DNA of 64,000 nt, taken from an uncultured Lachnospiraceae bacterium. GTDB taxonomy: Bacteria > Bacillota > Clostridia > Lachnospirales > Lachnospiraceae. Under the pieces are notes generated by a model. It saw nothing but the letters and a program-made list of their open reading frames with translations. It was not told where the DNA came from and did no database searches. This document shows positions 7,868 through 16,930 of this stretch, piece after piece. Both the position numbers and the translations under genes were made by a program. Location of the stretch: assembly GCA_900544445.1 (NCBI GenBank), contig UQVK01000006.1, positions 19,201-83,200 of the forward strand, read 5' to 3'. The stretch's first letter is position 1, and each line of letters starts with the position of its first letter.

Positions 7868-9668
7868 GAAAAAAATCTTCCTCATCACCGCGGCATCCAT
7901 GCTGGCCGTGCTGCTTCTTTCCTATGCGGCCATATATTTTTATTTCTACCACTCCATTTTTCAGGAAACCATGATCAACCAGCGGACCAACGTGGAGCTG
8001 AACCGGCGGATGGCGGATAATTTTCTGGAGTCCATTTACCAGACGGCCGTTCAGCTCGTCAGCGACAAGGCGCTCGGGGAATATCTCAGCGAGGACGGAG
8101 AGGACCCCATGGATTCCATCCGGGCAAGGCTCGCCATTCAGGATCAGTTTGCCCATTATGCCACCCATCAGGTGGTAAACAGCACCTATTACTACAGAAA
8201 TACCCTGTTTCTCTCCGATCTGCTTCCCATTGCGGATTCCTTTGAGGCCTATACCCTCAACGACAATCCCTATGTGGCTTCCAATTCCGTTTTTTCCAAT
8301 TCCAGGGTCAGGGAGGAGGACTGGTATCAGGAAACGGTGAAGAACAACATTTACGTCTTTCTCAATGAGGCAACCGATGAAATCTGCATCGCCAGAAAGA
8401 TCACCAATACCTATTATATCGGCCCCTATGATTCCAACGGAACGGCGGTCATGGTGGTCAGCGTGGCCAGCAGCCAGATTGAAAATGTGCTCTCCAGCAG
8501 CCTGGTCACGCCGGGAAGCGGTTATGCGGTTCTGAATGAGGACGGGGAGATTCTGTACCGGAGCAGCCCGCAGATTCCCTCCAGCGTATACGACAGCGCC
8601 TGGAACACCTTCTGCCTGAACGGGGAGGAAGAATTTTCCCTGAAGGCGGACGGCGCCGTCTATCTGGCGAATTACCGGCAGGCGCAGTACGGCATCCAGC
8701 TCCTGTTTCTGACGCCGAACAGCGATATCCTCGCCAACGTGAGGCCGCTGCTCGCAACCTACAGCCTGATTTTTGCCGGAATCGCCCTGGTCATCCTCGC
8801 GGTCATCTACCTGGTCGCCGGACAGCTGAGCCGCCCGCTCATCCGCTTTTCCACGGCCGTCGCCGAAATCCGCGACACCAGAACCTGCGACCTGTCCAGC
8901 CTGCATGTTTCCAACGAAAAGGAATTGATGATTCTGGAGAAAAGCTTCTGCAAGCTGATTAAAAATGTAAACGGACTCATTGAGGATATCCGCATCCAGG
9001 ACGAAAAGGAAAAGCGCTCCCAGCTCCGCGCCCTCCAGGCCCAGATCAATCCCCATTTTATTTTCAACGCGATGGACATGGTCAACTGGCTCTCCCTGTC
9101 CCGGGGCTGCGACGACATTGCGGAAATCGTCTCCTCCATCGCCAGCCTGATGCGCTACAGCATCACCGACGCGGACAGCATGGTGCCCGTCACCCTGGAG
9201 CTGGAAAACATCCGGGAATTTATCTCCATCTATCAGCTGCGCCACAACAACCGCCCCATCCTGCAGGCCGACCTGCAGAGCGAGACCCTTCTGATTCCCA
9301 AATTCACCCTGCAGCCCCTGGTGGAGAACGCGGTCAGACATGCCGTCCCGCCGCAGGGAGAGGATCTGCGCATTGATGTCAAAGCCTGGCTGGAAGGGGA
9401 GCTTTCCATCATTGAGGTACATGACAACGGCACAGAATGCAGTGCGGATGAACTGAACCGCCATCTGAATTATGAGAAAACGGACCTTCAGATCTCCAGC
9501 GGCTTCGGCATCCGGAATGTGAATGAAAGAATCGGTCTCCGTTTCGGCGCAGGCAGTAATCTTTCCTATCGGAACGAAGCGGACGGCAGCCTGACGGCAC
9601 GTATTACGCTGCACGGAAGCTCCGACATGGATACACAGCAAGAATCAGGAAATCCTCCTGTAAATTGA
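7857..9668 (+). CDS. Sensor histidine kinase, YesM family
   Basis: Membrane sensor kinase of 603 aa that pairs with the preceding regulator. One membrane helix lies at about residues 7-30, an extracellular dCache-like sensing region at about 35-295, and a second helix at about 300-322. A HAMP linker follows, then the HisK_5 domain with the phospho-acceptor His400 in QAQINPHFIFNAMD and a HATPase domain with VENAVRHAV (N-box) and SGFGIRNVNERI (G-box). The long extracellular part suggests it detects a sugar ligand or a ligand-loaded binding protein outside the cell. It overlaps the regulator gene and is followed 20 nt later by the fucosidase gene, which is likely in the same transcript. Confidence 0.95.
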   Translation: MGIRKKIFLITAASMLAVLLLSYAAIYFYFYHSIFQETMINQRTNVELNRRMADNFLESIYQTAVQLVSDKALGEYLSEDGEDPMDSIRARLAIQDQFAHYATHQVVNSTYYYRNTLFLSDLLPIADSFEAYTLNDNPYVASNSVFSNSRVREEDWYQETVKNNIYVFLNEATDEICIARKITNTYYIGPYDSNGTAVMVVSVASSQIENVLSSSLVTPGSGYAVLNEDGEILYRSSPQIPSSVYDSAWNTFCLNGEEEFSLKADGAVYLANYRQAQYGIQLLFLTPNSDILANVRPLLATYSLIFAGIALVILAVIYLVAGQLSRPLIRFSTAVAEIRDTRTCDLSSLHVSNEKELMILEKSFCKLIKNVNGLIEDIRIQDEKEKRSQLRALQAQINPHFIFNAMDMVNWLSLSRGCDDIAEIVSSIASLMRYSITDADSMVPVTLELENIREFISIYQLRHNNRPILQADLQSETLLIPKFTLQPLVENAVRHAVPPQGEDLRIDVKAWLEGELSIIEVHDNGTECSADELNRHLNYEKTDLQISSGFGIRNVNERIGLRFGAGSNLSYRNEADGSLTARITLHGSSDMDTQQESGNPPVN

Positions 9669-9688
9669 AAACAAGAAAGGGAAAACAC

Positions 9689-11041
9689 ATGAAAAAAGAA
9701 ATGATTCAGGACGGTGTACACAGCTACACGGAAGAGGAATGCTATGTTCCTCCCAAAGAAAAAGCGGTTCAGGAACATCTGGACTGGTTCATGGGCCTCA
9801 AACTCGGCCTCATGATGCACTGGGCCCCCGGCTGCCAGCTCGGCACGCTGGAATCCTGGCCCCTGTCCGACGGGGACGGATCCTGGTCCCAGGCGGATGT
9901 GGACTGGACGGATATCGAGACCTTCAAGCAGCAGTATATCAACGCCAACAGGACTTTCAATCCTGTCCGCTTCCGCCCGGACAGATGGGCCGAACTTGCG
10001 GAGGAATGCGGATTCAAATATCTGCTGTTCACCACCAAGCATCATGACGGTTTCTGCATGTTCGACACACAGACCACCGATTATAAGATCACCGATCCAT
10101 CCTGTCCGTTCCACACCAGCCCCTATGCGGACATCACCCGCAGCCTGTACGACGAATTCCGCAAACGGGGCATGGCGATTTCCGTTTATTTCTCCAAGCC
10201 CGACTGGCACAGCGACGACTACTGGCACAGAGAATTCGGAACGGCGCCCACCCGCAACGTGAACTATTCCATTGAGGAGCATCCGGAAATGTGGGAACGC
10301 TTCGTATCCTATACCCACCGGCAGATCGAAGAGCTGGGAACCCGCTACGGCAAAATAGACTGCCTCTGGCTGGATGGCGGCTGGGTGAATCCGGACAATC
10401 AGGGACAGGATATCCGTCTCGGAGAAATCGTAAACAAACTTCGCAGCGGCCCCCAGCCCCACCTGATCGTCTGCGACCGGACCGTGGGCGGCGAGTTTGA
10501 AAACATCGTCACGCCCGAAAAGGAAATTCCCGAACGGCCCATGAACATTCCCTGGGAAACCTGCACCACCGTGGGAGACCGTTTCTCCTTCCATTATACG
10601 GACAACTTCAAAACAGGAAGGCAGCTCGTCCATCTCCTTCTTAATGTGGTTTCCAGAGGCGGCAATCTGGCCCTGAACGTGGCTCCTCAGCCGGACGGCG
10701 CCCTGCCCGCCGGCGCCGTGGCTTCCCTCCGCGACCTCGGCCGCTGGATGCGCATCCACGGGGAAGGCATTTACAATACCACGATTGCGGAACCCTATTT
10801 CATCCGGAACATCCGTTACACGGCCAAGGGCGATACCCGTTACATCTTCTATCTCTATGAAGACTGCGCCGCCCTGCCGCTGAAGCTGCATCTGCAGTTT
10901 TCCGGCAAGGCGCACAAAATCCGCCTGATGCGTACCGGGCAGGAGGTTCCCTTCGAGCAGCATGAGGGAGAACTGCTTCTGGATACCTCCGCCATCGACC
11001 GGAATACCGCCTTTTATGCGGACTGCTTTGTTGTAAATTAA
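9689..11041 (+). CDS. Alpha-L-fucosidase, GH29
   Basis: Retaining exo-fucosidase of 450 aa that releases L-fucose from glycans. The GH29 barrel signatures are present: LKLGLMMHWAPG, KYLLFTTKHHDGFCMFDT, and the nucleophile Asp229 in IDCLWLDGGWV. A C-terminal segment NIRYTAKGDTRYIFYLY looks like the small beta-sandwich that follows the barrel. The ATG at 9689 has AGAAAGGG upstream; an in-frame TTG at 9665 lies inside the kinase stop and was not used. No signal peptide is seen, so it should act on imported oligosaccharide. It follows the sensor kinase by 20 nt, tying its expression to the two-component system. This is the best clue that the locus targets a fucosylated glycan. Confidence 0.95.
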   Translation: MKKEMIQDGVHSYTEEECYVPPKEKAVQEHLDWFMGLKLGLMMHWAPGCQLGTLESWPLSDGDGSWSQADVDWTDIETFKQQYINANRTFNPVRFRPDRWAELAEECGFKYLLFTTKHHDGFCMFDTQTTDYKITDPSCPFHTSPYADITRSLYDEFRKRGMAISVYFSKPDWHSDDYWHREFGTAPTRNVNYSIEEHPEMWERFVSYTHRQIEELGTRYGKIDCLWLDGGWVNPDNQGQDIRLGEIVNKLRSGPQPHLIVCDRTVGGEFENIVTPEKEIPERPMNIPWETCTTVGDRFSFHYTDNFKTGRQLVHLLLNVVSRGGNLALNVAPQPDGALPAGAVASLRDLGRWMRIHGEGIYNTTIAEPYFIRNIRYTAKGDTRYIFYLYEDCAALPLKLHLQFSGKAHKIRLMRTGQEVPFEQHEGELLLDTSAIDRNTAFYADCFVVN

Positions 11042-11056
11042 ACCGATTTTCATCGA

Positions 11057-11119
11057 AACAGCTCCTGAAAGGAATCCTCCGGAAAATTTCCTTTTCGTTG
11101 ATTCCTTCCAGGAGCTGTT
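11057..11119. terminator. Large inverted repeat between convergent genes
   Basis: A 20-bp stem with one mismatch pairs AACAGCTCCTGAAAGGAATC with its near complement ending at 11119; the loop contains the palindrome GGAAAATTTCC. It separates the convergent fucosidase and fusion-glycosidase genes and probably stops or stabilises both transcripts, although no clear T-tract follows on either strand. Confidence 0.55.
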
Positions 11120-11156
11120 CCTCTGTGAGAAAGCTTCCGATGGAAGGGTCGGGACG

Positions 11157-13547
11157 TTATCCCCTCACATCATACAGCCTGATCTTTTCTCTCGTTTCTT
11201 CCGCCCTGGGCGTGATATCAATTCCCTCCAGTCTGATCCCATCCGCATGGCGGACCCAGATGCCGCAGGCGTCCACATCGCCGAAGGTATTGTTTTCCGG
11301 ATACTCCTTCAGATATTCTTCAATCTTCTCCGGCACGTGAAGAACTGCCCGGGTATTCCGGTACCTGACACAAAAATCCTCCACCGTGATATTCTTCACC
11401 GGACGCCGGATGGCTGCTCCGTCTTCCGTCTCACAGGCAAATCCGAAAATCAGGCTTGGCACTTCCGCATTCTCCGCTGTGACATGCACAATCCGTATGT
11501 CTTCAATGGCGCCTCCCCACCCCCGGTCGTCTTCCGTTTCTACGGGGAAACCATACCGGTTCCGGCAGTTCAGACAGAGGAACAGAGGGCAGGTCACCCG
11601 GTCCATGGAGATATTTTTGAGGCTCACATCCCGGATCCGGCTTCCGTCTGCGGATTCCACCGCGATGCCGCTGGTGGTTCCGGGATAGAGATCCGGCATG
11701 AAGAAGCGGCAGTCCTCCACCGATACGCGGGAAATATCCCATGCGGTTTCCGTGCCGATCTTAAAGGCATTCATCACCGTTATCACACTGCAGTCCCGGA
11801 TTCGGATGTCCTCCATGCTTCTTCCCGTATCCTGCGGATTCTTCAGGACAATTCCGTCGTCCGCCGTGGATATGAAACAGTGCCGGATCTCCACATGGCT
11901 GCTGCCCGTCACATCGATTCCATCCGTGTTGGCCACATGCCGGTTGTTGTCAATGACCATATCCTCCACCAGAACCTGGTCACAGGCGTACAGATTCAGC
12001 GTCCATGCCATGGAGTCCCGGAGTACCACATTTTTTACCGACACATTTTTACATTCCTTCAGATACACCAGAAAGCCGGGCCGTCTGGTTTCTCCCACGC
12101 CCTCCCGGTATTTGTCCACGGAAAACCGGATTCTTCTCCGGTAATTGTAGCGCAGCGTATCCGAAGGCAGGCTGTCGTCCCGTGTTCCACGCTCCGCCAG
12201 CCGGGTAACCTCCATGGGAGTCAGCCGGGGCTTCAGCTTCGGCTCATATACATACCACTCCCCGTTTCCATGAATGGTTCCGCCTCCGGTAATCACCACG
12301 TTCTCCGCATTTTCCGCCATAATAAATGCGGTGTCCAGCCTTCCGCTCTCCCGGGACGCCGTCAAAACAGCATCCGGCGCGATATGAAGCACCGTATTGT
12401 CATACAGGTGAATGGTTCCGGACAGGTAATTTCCTCCTGCCACGAGCACCGTACCGCCGCCTGCCTTCCTGCAGGCGTCCGCAGCAGCCTGAATGGCCGC
12501 CGTATTCACCCGTTCCGGAATGGGCGACGCACCGAAACGACGGATATCGAATACCCGCTCCCCTTCCGGCAGCTTCTGTTTTTTATCGATATATTCCTCA
12601 AAGGACAGTTCTTCATAATAATCACCGGGATAGATCCGCCCCAGTCCGGGATAGGTCGGCTCCTCCGGCTCGAAGGTGACATAGTGTTCCAGATCCGGCG
12701 TATAAGCCATGGCGATGCTTGCCCCAAAGGGAAAATCCCCTCCCCGTTCATCGTCCCCGTGGTAAAACATCAGATAACCGTCAATTCCCGGAATCTGCGT
12801 GCCGTCCAGGACAAACCCGGCCGTAATCCGATCCCTCGCCCACAGGAAACGGCTCTGGGATAGGTAGTTATCCGGCGCGCCCGGCTCAAAGTGCTTCAGA
12901 TCGGCGGATTTCAGCAGACCGATTCCGTTTTCCGGGGAATGGAAAATCCAGTACAACCCATCCTTTACGATCACGCACACATTTTCTCCACAGGGCGCGC
13001 TTCCCGCCCAGGTCCAGTTCACCAGATCCCTTGACCAGGACCAGGAAACTCCATTCTGTTTGTAGAAGCACCAGATGATTTCCGGATCGTCCTTGTCCCG
13101 CACCAGAAAAGGGTCAATCATCCGCCCCATTTCTTCTTCCGGCACATCCTTCCCCTTCAACCGCAGCAGTACAGGCTCCTCAAAGTGTTCCAGATCCGTG
13201 GTCCTCATGGTGTAGATACGGCTGTTTTCATTGCCGAACCGTTCCCCGTTTTCCCGGCAATAGGTCTGCATGCACAGATACCAGCTGCCGTCATGGTAAA
13301 ACAGGTTTCCCGGACTGGAATACTCCTTCGCCTTATCCTTCGGCGTCAGGCTCACCGGTTCGCTCCAGTGGATCAGATCCGTGCTTTTACACATCCCGAT
13401 GGTAAAATACTGTTCCCTCTCCTCCTGATGCACCATGGTGAAATACAGGTACATGGTTCCCTCGTGATAATAGGCCGCCGGGTCACGAAAACCCAGTCTC
13501 TCCGTCTGTTTCAGAATCAGCGGTGTTTTGATGTTTTTCAGAGCCAT
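11157..13547 (-). CDS. Two-domain glycosidase: GH43/GH32-like propeller plus GH28-like beta-helix
   Basis: Predicted 796-aa fusion enzyme. The N-terminal ~330 residues look like a five-bladed propeller glycosidase (GLGFRDPAAYYHEGTMYLYFT-like opening, DPFLVRDKDDPEIIWCF, SWSRDLVNW). The rest, from about residue 345 (FDIRRFGASPIPERVNTAAI), is a polygalacturonase-like right-handed beta-helix with NTDGID and TADDGIVLKNP in the positions of the GH28 catalytic aspartates. The usual GH28 Gly-His-Gly is not seen; the matching stretch reads MNAFKIGTE, so the helix domain may act on another uronide or deoxysugar, or differ in mechanism. The ATG at 13547 follows GGAGAGGAAAGCT. No signal peptide. It is the last gene of a run with GH43, an unknown enzyme and a binding protein. 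Domain calls are solid at fold level; substrates are not known. Confidence 0.8.
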   Translation of the reverse strand: MALKNIKTPLILKQTERLGFRDPAAYYHEGTMYLYFTMVHQEEREQYFTIGMCKSTDLIHWSEPVSLTPKDKAKEYSSPGNLFYHDGSWYLCMQTYCRENGERFGNENSRIYTMRTTDLEHFEEPVLLRLKGKDVPEEEMGRMIDPFLVRDKDDPEIIWCFYKQNGVSWSWSRDLVNWTWAGSAPCGENVCVIVKDGLYWIFHSPENGIGLLKSADLKHFEPGAPDNYLSQSRFLWARDRITAGFVLDGTQIPGIDGYLMFYHGDDERGGDFPFGASIAMAYTPDLEHYVTFEPEEPTYPGLGRIYPGDYYEELSFEEYIDKKQKLPEGERVFDIRRFGASPIPERVNTAAIQAAADACRKAGGGTVLVAGGNYLSGTIHLYDNTVLHIAPDAVLTASRESGRLDTAFIMAENAENVVITGGGTIHGNGEWYVYEPKLKPRLTPMEVTRLAERGTRDDSLPSDTLRYNYRRRIRFSVDKYREGVGETRRPGFLVYLKECKNVSVKNVVLRDSMAWTLNLYACDQVLVEDMVIDNNRHVANTDGIDVTGSSHVEIRHCFISTADDGIVLKNPQDTGRSMEDIRIRDCSVITVMNAFKIGTETAWDISRVSVEDCRFFMPDLYPGTTSGIAVESADGSRIRDVSLKNISMDRVTCPLFLCLNCRNRYGFPVETEDDRGWGGAIEDIRIVHVTAENAEVPSLIFGFACETEDGAAIRRPVKNITVEDFCVRYRNTRAVLHVPEKIEEYLKEYPENNTFGDVDACGIWVRHADGIRLEGIDITPRAEETREKIRLYDVRG

Positions 13548-13572
13548 AGCTTTCCTCTCCATATACAGATTT

Positions 13573-13938
13573 CTATGAAGGATCAAAATGGAAGCTGGCA
13601 GCCTTCAGAACACCTGCCGTTCCGTTTCCCTGATGAACTGCCCCAAGTCCCGTTTTTACGCCGACCCATTTCCCGGGCGTAACCACTTCGTTCCTTCCGA
13701 CCTTTCTGAATTCTTTTCCTTCTTCACTGATCTGGTAAGAAACGATTCTCGTTTCTTTGACCGTCATTCTGATGCAGAGCTGATCCTTCGTAATTTCCTC
13801 CAGATATTCGTGAGATTCCTCTCCTTCATTCCATATTCCGCTCCACTGCTGCAGCAGCATTTTCCCATCTTTCTTTTCCAGCATCAGCGCGGAATAATGG
13901 CCTCCCAAAGTCACAAGGCCGCCAATATCTCCTTCCAC
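13573..13938 (-). pseudogene. Detached C-terminal domain of the GH43 enzyme (frameshifted)
   Basis: This 121-codon frame opens inside the end of the GH43 gene and continues its natural sequence in another frame: GDIGGLVTLGGHYSALMLEKKDG is the start of the beta-sandwich domain that follows GH43_12-type propellers. It ends SFHFDPS. It has no ribosome site of its own; the first usable codon is a GTG at 13938. A single-base deletion, or net shift, around 13915-13935 would explain it. Joined to the upstream frame it would give a protein of about 515-520 aa, the family length. It may be a sequencing error, a true pseudogene, or two separately made parts. Confidence 0.7.
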
Positions 13939-15125
13939 TCATCCAGCAGGAGAAGAACGGACACAGTAAACGCAGGCGCAGGCCATTTCTGCAACAACAG
14001 GCTGGACACATCGGACAGCTTCACCTGCGGTTCGATTTTCTGTGCATATAGCTTCAGAATGCCATCTCCGCAGTCATACCATTCCCTCCGGTGGTTCGCA
14101 TTCCACTGCCACTGCAGTCCCAGCCTCTTACTCTGGAAATCATCACTGGAATCAGGGGTTTCAACGGGGTATTCTCTTCCCACATCCGGCTTTCTGTAAG
14201 ACAGCACCGGCTCTCCACACCCGTTTTCGTCCGGATTCTCTCCAATCACGGGCCAGTCCTCTTCCCAGCGCATGGGTTGCAGATGAATCACCCTTCCTGC
14301 ATTCCCGGCATCCTGAAAATGAAGAAACCAGCTCTCTCCATTCGGTGTATCCACCCAGGCTCCCTGATGCGGGCCATTGACCGGCGTTGTTCCCTGACGA
14401 AGAACAATCCGCTCCTCATATGGCCCCTCTATGTTTCGGGAACGCAGCACCGTCTGCCATCCATTTGTCACGCCTCCTGCCGGTGCAAAAATATAGTAAT
14501 ATCCGTTTCTCCTGTATAATTTGGGGCCTTCAATGGTGGGCTGCGTTTCGTGCCCGTCATAAATAAATTTTCCTTCTCCGGTCAGCTCAGAACAGTCCTC
14601 CTTCATGGGAGACAGATACAGCCAGCTTTCCAGTCCGACCCGGCTTTTGGCAAACGCGCTCACCATATACGCCTTTCCATCATCGTCCCAAAACGGACAG
14701 GGATCAATCCAGCCGGTCACCTTCTTGACATATTCCAGCCGGCTCCAGACTCCCCAGGGATCCGTCGTCCGGGATACCATAATCCCTTCATCCGGAAAAG
14801 GAACCAGTACATAGTACACGCCGTTATGGTAACGGATCGCAGGCGCCCACACCCCACAGCCGTGCCTGGGAACATCATAGCCGGGAAGAGGAATATTTTC
14901 CGCCACATAATTAATTACTTTCCAGTTCACCAGATCTCTGGAATGGAGAACAGGGATTGCCGGCGTATTGCAGAAGCTGGACGCAATCATAAAATAATCT
15001 TCTCCAACCCGGATCGCATCCAGATCGGAGTAATCGGCGTACAGAATCGGGTTCCGGTATGTTCCATCCCCCTGATCCGCAGTCCATACGCTTTTCGCTA
15101 TTTCTTTTTTATCTTCCATTTTCAT
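13911..15125 (-). CDS. GH43 glycosidase (beta-xylosidase/arabinofuranosidase-like), C-terminus lost to frameshift
   Basis: Five-bladed propeller glycosidase, 404 aa as read. It opens with TYRNPILYADYSDLDAIRVG, typical of GH43 subfamily 12-like enzymes, with GWIDPCPFWDDDGKAYMV carrying the pKa-modulating Asp and TIEGPKLYRRNGYYYIF the general-acid Glu. The last residues DEWKEILAAL are out of frame with the family, and the missing beta-sandwich is encoded in the next frame (13573-13938). Start ATG 15125 (MKMEDKKE) is preceded by AGGAGACCA; an internal ATG at 15119 is possible. No signal peptide. Probably co-transcribed with the unknown enzyme upstream (41-nt gap) and the fusion glycosidase downstream. 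The propeller could still be active alone. Confidence 0.82.
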   Translation of the reverse strand: MKMEDKKEIAKSVWTADQGDGTYRNPILYADYSDLDAIRVGEDYFMIASSFCNTPAIPVLHSRDLVNWKVINYVAENIPLPGYDVPRHGCGVWAPAIRYHNGVYYVLVPFPDEGIMVSRTTDPWGVWSRLEYVKKVTGWIDPCPFWDDDGKAYMVSAFAKSRVGLESWLYLSPMKEDCSELTGEGKFIYDGHETQPTIEGPKLYRRNGYYYIFAPAGGVTNGWQTVLRSRNIEGPYEERIVLRQGTTPVNGPHQGAWVDTPNGESWFLHFQDAGNAGRVIHLQPMRWEEDWPVIGENPDENGCGEPVLSYRKPDVGREYPVETPDSSDDFQSKRLGLQWQWNANHRREWYDCGDGILKLYAQKIEPQVKLSDVSSLLLQKWPAPAFTVSVLLLLDEWKEILAAL

Positions 15126-15166
15126 TGGTCTCCTGTTTTTCTCTTTCCACCCGTACAGGGGCCCTG

Positions 15167-16813
15167 TCACCCGATATTCCGGATTGTGATCGTCCGGTCG
15201 AACTCCGTATAGTCTGTGAAGTACAGAGTGAAGCAGTTCTCATCCCGGGCTTCGCTGCCAAACTTTCCCGCGGTATAGGAATGTGTTCCAAAGCCCGGCC
15301 CGATTTCCAGCGCATCTTCCGCATTTTCAAACCGGGTCATCCCATCTTTCGCCACGACCAGCCGGTTTTTCAGGCCCTGTATGGAAAACCAGGGATTCTC
15401 CGCCCGGTCCGCTCCCTGCACCGCCGCCTCGATGCGGAAAGGCGCATTTTCAATTCCATGCAGGCGAAAATCGATCCGGATTCCATCTTCCGCATCGTGA
15501 ACCCGCACCTGAATCTTCAGATCCGGCCCCAGCTTCTTCTCCCTTTTGGAATGATCCATCTTCCACCAGTCGCTGGTATCCTGCGCTTCCCGAAAAGGAA
15601 GGTAATACCAGCCCCTCATCACCTGAGTCAGTTCAAAGCCGTCCTCCGTTTCCGTCAGTGTCTCCGGCACAAAGGCCCTGTGTTCGCAGACACATCCCCC
15701 GATTTTCAGGGCCACGTCAATGGAACGATTGCTGAAGTACAGAAAATTGCTCTTTCCCTTCATCAGCGTATAGGTGAAATCCCCTCTTTTGATTCTGGCA
15801 ATCCCCGACTCTTCATACAGCTTTCTGTAATCCTGTTCCTTCCAGACCGCATCGCTTTCAAAATCGATCAGTTCCGGATGATTCATGTAATTCAGCAGGC
15901 AATCTGGAGCCGGCAGCCCGTTTGCTTCCGTCAGATCAAAGATATGCTTCGCAAATGCGACGAACTCCGGAATTCCCCTTCTCTTCCCAAGAAACAGATA
16001 TTCCCAGTAATAGCCTCCCGGATAAACCCGTTTGCCATTGTCCTGTCTGGTTGAGTTGGAGGTGAAAATCGTTCCGTCCGGTTCCATGTAGGTCAGCATC
16101 ATCCACAGATTTCTCTCCACATGGTCAAAATAGCTTTCTTCTCCGGTATAAACCCCCAAAGTAATCATCGCGTTATTATTGACCATATTGTAACCGCCCG
16201 CCGACTTTTCCGCATATTCCCCATCCTCGTTGCAGTCGATCCCTTCGACCAGATACGCCTGCGCCGCTTCCGCATAGGCAGGTTTTCCGAAAAAGTCCGC
16301 ACACTCCACCAGGCTTGATGCGATTGCCCAGCGGTGATTCGGCGTGTGGAATCCCCCGTTCAGCAGTCCCTCCGCCGCCCGGCCGGCAATGGCAGAAAGC
16401 TTTTCATAAATCCGCTCCTGCTTTTCATCCCGTTCCTGTTTTCTCAGATAATGCAGGCAGGGCATCATTCCCTTCAGATTGAAAGCCGTATCCGGCGCGG
16501 AATGGAAATTACAGTTGATCAGATCAAACAGACCGTCCTCATGCTGATATCTTTCCACGAAATCCAGCCCGGTCAGAACCCGGTCAGCCACCTGTTCCTC
16601 CTGATAATATACGCTGTCTTCATTGCTGTAGGCTGCCGTCATGGACGCAAGCAGATGGATCGTGTATTTTGCATCAAAAAGGTCCTCCTCATCCGGGAAT
16701 CCGCCGTAAAACCGGCTCTGTGGATCCATATTCTGCATGCGCAGTGCTCTTTTCACTTTCCTGTCATTTTCCTCTGTCATTTTCCGATAATGCTGTCTCA
16801 TAAACCGTTCCAT
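15167..16813 (-). CDS. Unidentified probable alpha/alpha-barrel carbohydrate-active enzyme
   Basis: I do not recognise a named family for this 548-aa protein. It opens MERFMRQHYRKMTEENDRKV. The first ~330 residues are rich in helices with Trp/Tyr/His-rich turns, for example TPNHRWAIASSLVECADFFG and SAGGYNMVNNNAMITLGVYT, a pattern like alpha/alpha-toroid lyases and hydrolases. The C-terminal ~220 residues look like a beta-sandwich (DGIRIDFRLHG, NRLVVAKDGMTRFE). That two-part layout is seen in several polysaccharide lyases and unsaturated-uronide hydrolases. The start at 16813 follows AAAGGGGAAG; an ATG at 16801 is an alternative. No signal peptide. Its place between a sugar-binding protein and GH43 and GH28-like enzymes points to glycan breakdown. 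Function remains open. Confidence 0.7.
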   Translation of the reverse strand: MERFMRQHYRKMTEENDRKVKRALRMQNMDPQSRFYGGFPDEEDLFDAKYTIHLLASMTAAYSNEDSVYYQEEQVADRVLTGLDFVERYQHEDGLFDLINCNFHSAPDTAFNLKGMMPCLHYLRKQERDEKQERIYEKLSAIAGRAAEGLLNGGFHTPNHRWAIASSLVECADFFGKPAYAEAAQAYLVEGIDCNEDGEYAEKSAGGYNMVNNNAMITLGVYTGEESYFDHVERNLWMMLTYMEPDGTIFTSNSTRQDNGKRVYPGGYYWEYLFLGKRRGIPEFVAFAKHIFDLTEANGLPAPDCLLNYMNHPELIDFESDAVWKEQDYRKLYEESGIARIKRGDFTYTLMKGKSNFLYFSNRSIDVALKIGGCVCEHRAFVPETLTETEDGFELTQVMRGWYYLPFREAQDTSDWWKMDHSKREKKLGPDLKIQVRVHDAEDGIRIDFRLHGIENAPFRIEAAVQGADRAENPWFSIQGLKNRLVVAKDGMTRFENAEDALEIGPGFGTHSYTAGKFGSEARDENCFTLYFTDYTEFDRTITIRNIG

Positions 16814-16844
16814 CTTCCCCTTTCTTTTTTGGTTTTTCTTCCAG

Positions 16845-16890
16845 ATTATACCATGGAAACAGGCCGCCACAATCCTGCAGCAGCCTGTTT
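16845..16890 (-). promoter_or_regulatory. Hairpin and possible internal promoter below the second binding-protein gene
   Basis: AAACAGGC (16857-16864) pairs with GCCTGTTT (16883-16890) in the gap after the binding-protein stop; on the minus strand it has no T-tract, so it looks like a stability or processing hairpin. A minus-strand TATAAT (16845-16850) with TTGTGG 16 bp upstream could restart transcription of the three enzyme genes. Confidence 0.4.
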
Positions 16891-16930
16891 TCTATTTTTT
16901 CCTCTGTTAATGGGAGGCAGAGAAAACCTG

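Noticed and set aside
13911..13938. Programmed -1 frameshift in the GH43 gene
   Set aside because: No X-XXY-YYZ heptamer or downstream pseudoknot is evident near the junction, so an indel is the simpler explanation.
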